This document shows, one piece after another, positions 6,351 to 7,724 of a DNA stretch of 7,724 nt. The DNA comes from Actinomycetes bacterium. Its GTDB lineage: Bacteria > Actinomycetota > Acidimicrobiia > Acidimicrobiales > Acidimicrobiaceae. Numbering within the stretch: position 1 is the first letter of the stretch; the number at the start of each line of letters is the position of its first letter. Location of the stretch: NCBI GenBank assembly GCA_021844725.1, contig JAKBSX010000112.1, positions 1-7,724 on the forward strand. The letters are read 5' to 3'. The translations under genes and the position numbers were made by a program. Below the pieces are notes generated by a model. That model searched no databases and was not told the DNA's origin. It worked only from the letters and a program-made list of their open reading frames with translations.

Positions 6351-6418
6351 TAGGAAATGATGGACAAGTGTTGCTCATGATTTCCAACGAGCCCTAAGCG
6401 TGGCTGAAGCATTTCCTA
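6351..6418 (+). repeat. 9-bp inverted repeat with C/D-box-like motifs
   Basis: taggaaatg (6351-6359) and catttccta (6410-6418) are perfect inverted copies separated by 50 bases. Inside the first arm is atgatgg (6357-6363), one mismatch from box C (RTGATGA). A perfect box D, ctga, lies at 6404-6407 just before the second arm. A degenerate C'-like atgattt (6377-6383) lies between. That is roughly the layout and size of an archaeal C/D guide RNA, but box D' is not clear and box D is three bases from the arm. It may equally be a transcript-end structure of the TcuA-like gene. Confidence 0.3.
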
Positions 6419-6443
6419 GTACGAGCGATTCTCTTTTAGTAGG

Positions 6444-7277
6444 TTGTTTAGACTCTTCGTCGATTACTTGCCCAAACCTCTCGATGACTTTCTCGACCAA
6501 ATTTACAACGAGGATGTGATGACGCTCCTCAAAAGACTACCAGATAGCTCCATAGACTGCATTTACGGAGACCCTGATTACAACGTCGGAATCAAGTACA
6601 ACAATACCTCCTACAAGAAAAAGTTCGACGATTATATCTCGTGGTGTGTTTCTTGGTCTAGAGAGTGTCACAGAGTCCTAAAAGACGATGGTAACTTTTT
6701 CATCATAAACTACCCAAAGAACAACGCCTACCTCAGGACTAGGTACCTGGATGACGCTTTCCGCGACGTGAACGAGTATGTGTGGATCTACAGGACGAAC
6801 ATAGGTCATTCAAAGAAAAGGTTTACCACTGCTCACAGGTCGATTCTCCACTGCACAAAGTCAAGTGAAAACAGATTCTACAAGGAAAACGTGGCTGTCG
6901 GCTACGAGAATCCCAGCGACAAGCGAATCAAGAAACTTATCGCGAACGGCGAACCAGGCAGGATGCCTTACTCCTGGCTTTATTACGATCTCGTAAAAAA
7001 CGTGGGCGTTACAAAGACGTTCCACGCTTGCCAGATACCCGAGGGACTCTCTGGTACACTGATCAAAGCTTCCACCAGCCCACGTGACGTGGTCCTGATA
7101 CTCTTCGGTGGAAGTGGTTCGGAGATTATGGAGTGCAGAAAATTGATGCGATATTTTATCTCCGCAGAAATAGACAAGTCATATTTCCAGTTGATAAAGA
7201 AGAGACTCGAGGCGGGCGGTCAAGTCCCCAAAAAGTACAGACTGCTCACAAAAATACAGCGCAAAAGGATAGCTTGA
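6444..7277 (+). CDS. Beta-class DNA amino-methyltransferase (N6-adenine or N4-cytosine)
   Basis: The 277-residue product transfers a methyl group from S-adenosylmethionine to an exocyclic amino group in DNA. Motif IV comes first as GDPDYNVGIKY (42-52), with the catalytic DPPY as DPDY. Then come a middle region suited to target recognition (about 95-190), motif X-like HACQIPEGLSGTLIKAS (194-210), motif I LILFGGSGSEI (218-228) and SAEIDKSYFQLIKKR (240-254). This IV-TRD-X-I order marks the beta group, as in MboII- or CcrM-type enzymes. DPxY points to adenine, but cytosine cannot be excluded. Motif I has LILF where DPF is usual. TTG 6444 gives this length; TTG 6468 (269 aa) is equally possible and sits better after the TATA-like ttttagta at 6434-6441. 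An unknown small ORF follows immediately, perhaps a functional partner. Confidence 0.85.
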   Translation: MFRLFVDYLPKPLDDFLDQIYNEDVMTLLKRLPDSSIDCIYGDPDYNVGIKYNNTSYKKKFDDYISWCVSWSRECHRVLKDDGNFFIINYPKNNAYLRTRYLDDAFRDVNEYVWIYRTNIGHSKKRFTTAHRSILHCTKSSENRFYKENVAVGYENPSDKRIKKLIANGEPGRMPYSWLYYDLVKNVGVTKTFHACQIPEGLSGTLIKASTSPRDVVLILFGGSGSEIMECRKLMRYFISAEIDKSYFQLIKKRLEAGGQVPKKYRLLTKIQRKRIA

Positions 7278-7309
7278 TATTAGAAAAATCTGATCGGATT
7301 ATCTGTTTC

Positions 7310-7678
7310 ATGATTCCTACCGAAGAGCCCGTGGATCAAAGGTACAGGTTGCGCTTCAGTCTGGGCCAAGGAGGCCAGTCTGTAGTGAGTCATGGCTATT
7401 CGATCAAATTCATACTTATTGACGAGAAAAATCTCCTGCTCTACAGGAACATCTTGGAGATTGGCTATTCGGTGGTCAAACGGGCAGTCAAAGAAAAGTC
7501 GGAACGCGGAAAGAAAGACCAGATCCCACACTGGAACCAGAAGACAATGCGCCTACTGTCTAGGAATTTCATAGACCAATCATGCAAGATAACAGGTGAA
7601 GAGTACCGCCCAAAGTTGAAAAAAGCTATGAGACGGCTACTTTCAAAGATAAACCAAACCTTCCCAGCTAAAGATTAA
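7310..7678 (+). CDS. Unrecognised small basic protein downstream of the methyltransferase
   Basis: From ATG 7310 the product has 122 residues. The frame is open further upstream, and a TTG at 7274 that overlaps the methyltransferase stop (TTGA) would give 134 residues and direct translational coupling. I do not recognise a family. It begins with an acidic and polar segment, has a probable beta-rich part (YRLRFSLGQG; YSIKFILIDEKNLLLY), then a helix with many Lys and Arg (YSVVKRAVKEKSERGKKD), HWNQKTMRLLSRNF, and a very basic C-terminal helix (RPKLKKAMRRLLSK). It has no membrane segment or signal peptide. The charge suits nucleic-acid binding. Its position makes a restriction or accessory role in a restriction-modification unit worth testing, but no PD-(D/E)xK, HNH or GIY-YIG motif is evident and the protein is short for a restriction enzyme. 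Confidence 0.6.
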   Translation: MIPTEEPVDQRYRLRFSLGQGGQSVVSHGYSIKFILIDEKNLLLYRNILEIGYSVVKRAVKEKSERGKKDQIPHWNQKTMRLLSRNFIDQSCKITGEEYRPKLKKAMRRLLSKINQTFPAKD

Positions 7679-7679
7679 A

Positions 7680-7685
7680 TTATAT
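7680..7685 (+). promoter_or_regulatory. TATA element at the right edge, probable promoter of a gene leaving the window
   Basis: ttatat follows the stop of the small ORF directly. GTG codons at 7701 and 7707 lie in one frame that stays open to the window end (MRVVEFDQ from 7701). The GTG at 7707 is about 25 bases from the TATA centre, which fits a leaderless start. Only eight codons are visible, so no product can be named and no separate CDS is claimed. Confidence 0.35.
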
Positions 7686-7724
7686 CACTTCAGTTGGATT
7701 GTGCGAGTGGTAGAATTTGATCAA

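Noticed and set aside
6105..6412. Minus-strand ORFs of 68-69 codons at the end of the TcuA-like gene
   Set aside because: They are antisense to the strongly conserved C-terminal FAD motifs of that gene and show no protein features.
7133..7309. Long upstream part of the small ORF overlapping the methyltransferase
   Set aside because: It runs in another frame over the conserved C-terminus of the methyltransferase and is most simply an open shadow frame. A start at 7274 or 7310 is more likely.
1..7724. Mobile element, CRISPR array or integration site
   Set aside because: No transposase or integrase ORF, no long terminal or direct repeats and no regularly spaced repeats were seen. The only repeats are nine bases or shorter.

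Overview
The window looks archaeal, most likely from the Nitrososphaerota (Thaumarchaeota) or a close relative. Several genes have an archaeal TATA element placed for leaderless or nearly leaderless transcripts: cttata centred 27 bases before the ATG at 4907, and ttttata about 32 bases before the preferred TTG at 2417. TTG and GTG starts are common, Shine-Dalgarno sequences are rare, and one small helical protein resembles a domain (NitrOD5) described from this phylum. The lineage is an inference. No rRNA, tRNA, CRISPR array, transposase or integrase was found.

Left part (1-2272, minus strand). An exported or membrane-anchored protein runs off the left edge (130 to 1). Before it lie a YhfC-type polytopic membrane protein whose metalloprotease motifs are largely lost (167-940) and a UreH/NiCoT-like transporter with an HX4DH metal signature (998-1687). 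Gaps of 36 and 57 bases suggest a membrane operon, perhaps for transition-metal handling. After a 255-base spacer comes a small helical, NitrOD5-like protein (1943-2272), divergent from the next gene.

Middle (2279-6307). An LhgO-like FAD-dependent 2-hydroxyacid oxidoreductase (2417-3721) meets, tail to tail with one base between stops, a luciferase-like monooxygenase (LLM) relative (3723-4475) that lacks the N-terminal quarter of its family. Its reading frame continues upstream without a standard start codon until a TGA, so it may be a decaying gene. A 350-base spacer follows, then a TcuA-like FAD-dependent dehydrogenase (4907-6307) behind a clean promoter. Two flavoenzymes for organic acids suggest a heterotrophic or mixotrophic side to metabolism.

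Right part (6308-7724). A spacer with a 9-base inverted repeat around C/D-box-like motifs precedes a beta-order DNA amino-methyltransferase (6444-7277) with variant motifs. Directly after it is an unrecognised small basic ORF (7310-7678), the best candidate here for an undescribed partner, possibly part of a restriction-modification unit. A TATA element and a possible start at the right edge suggest another gene begins there.
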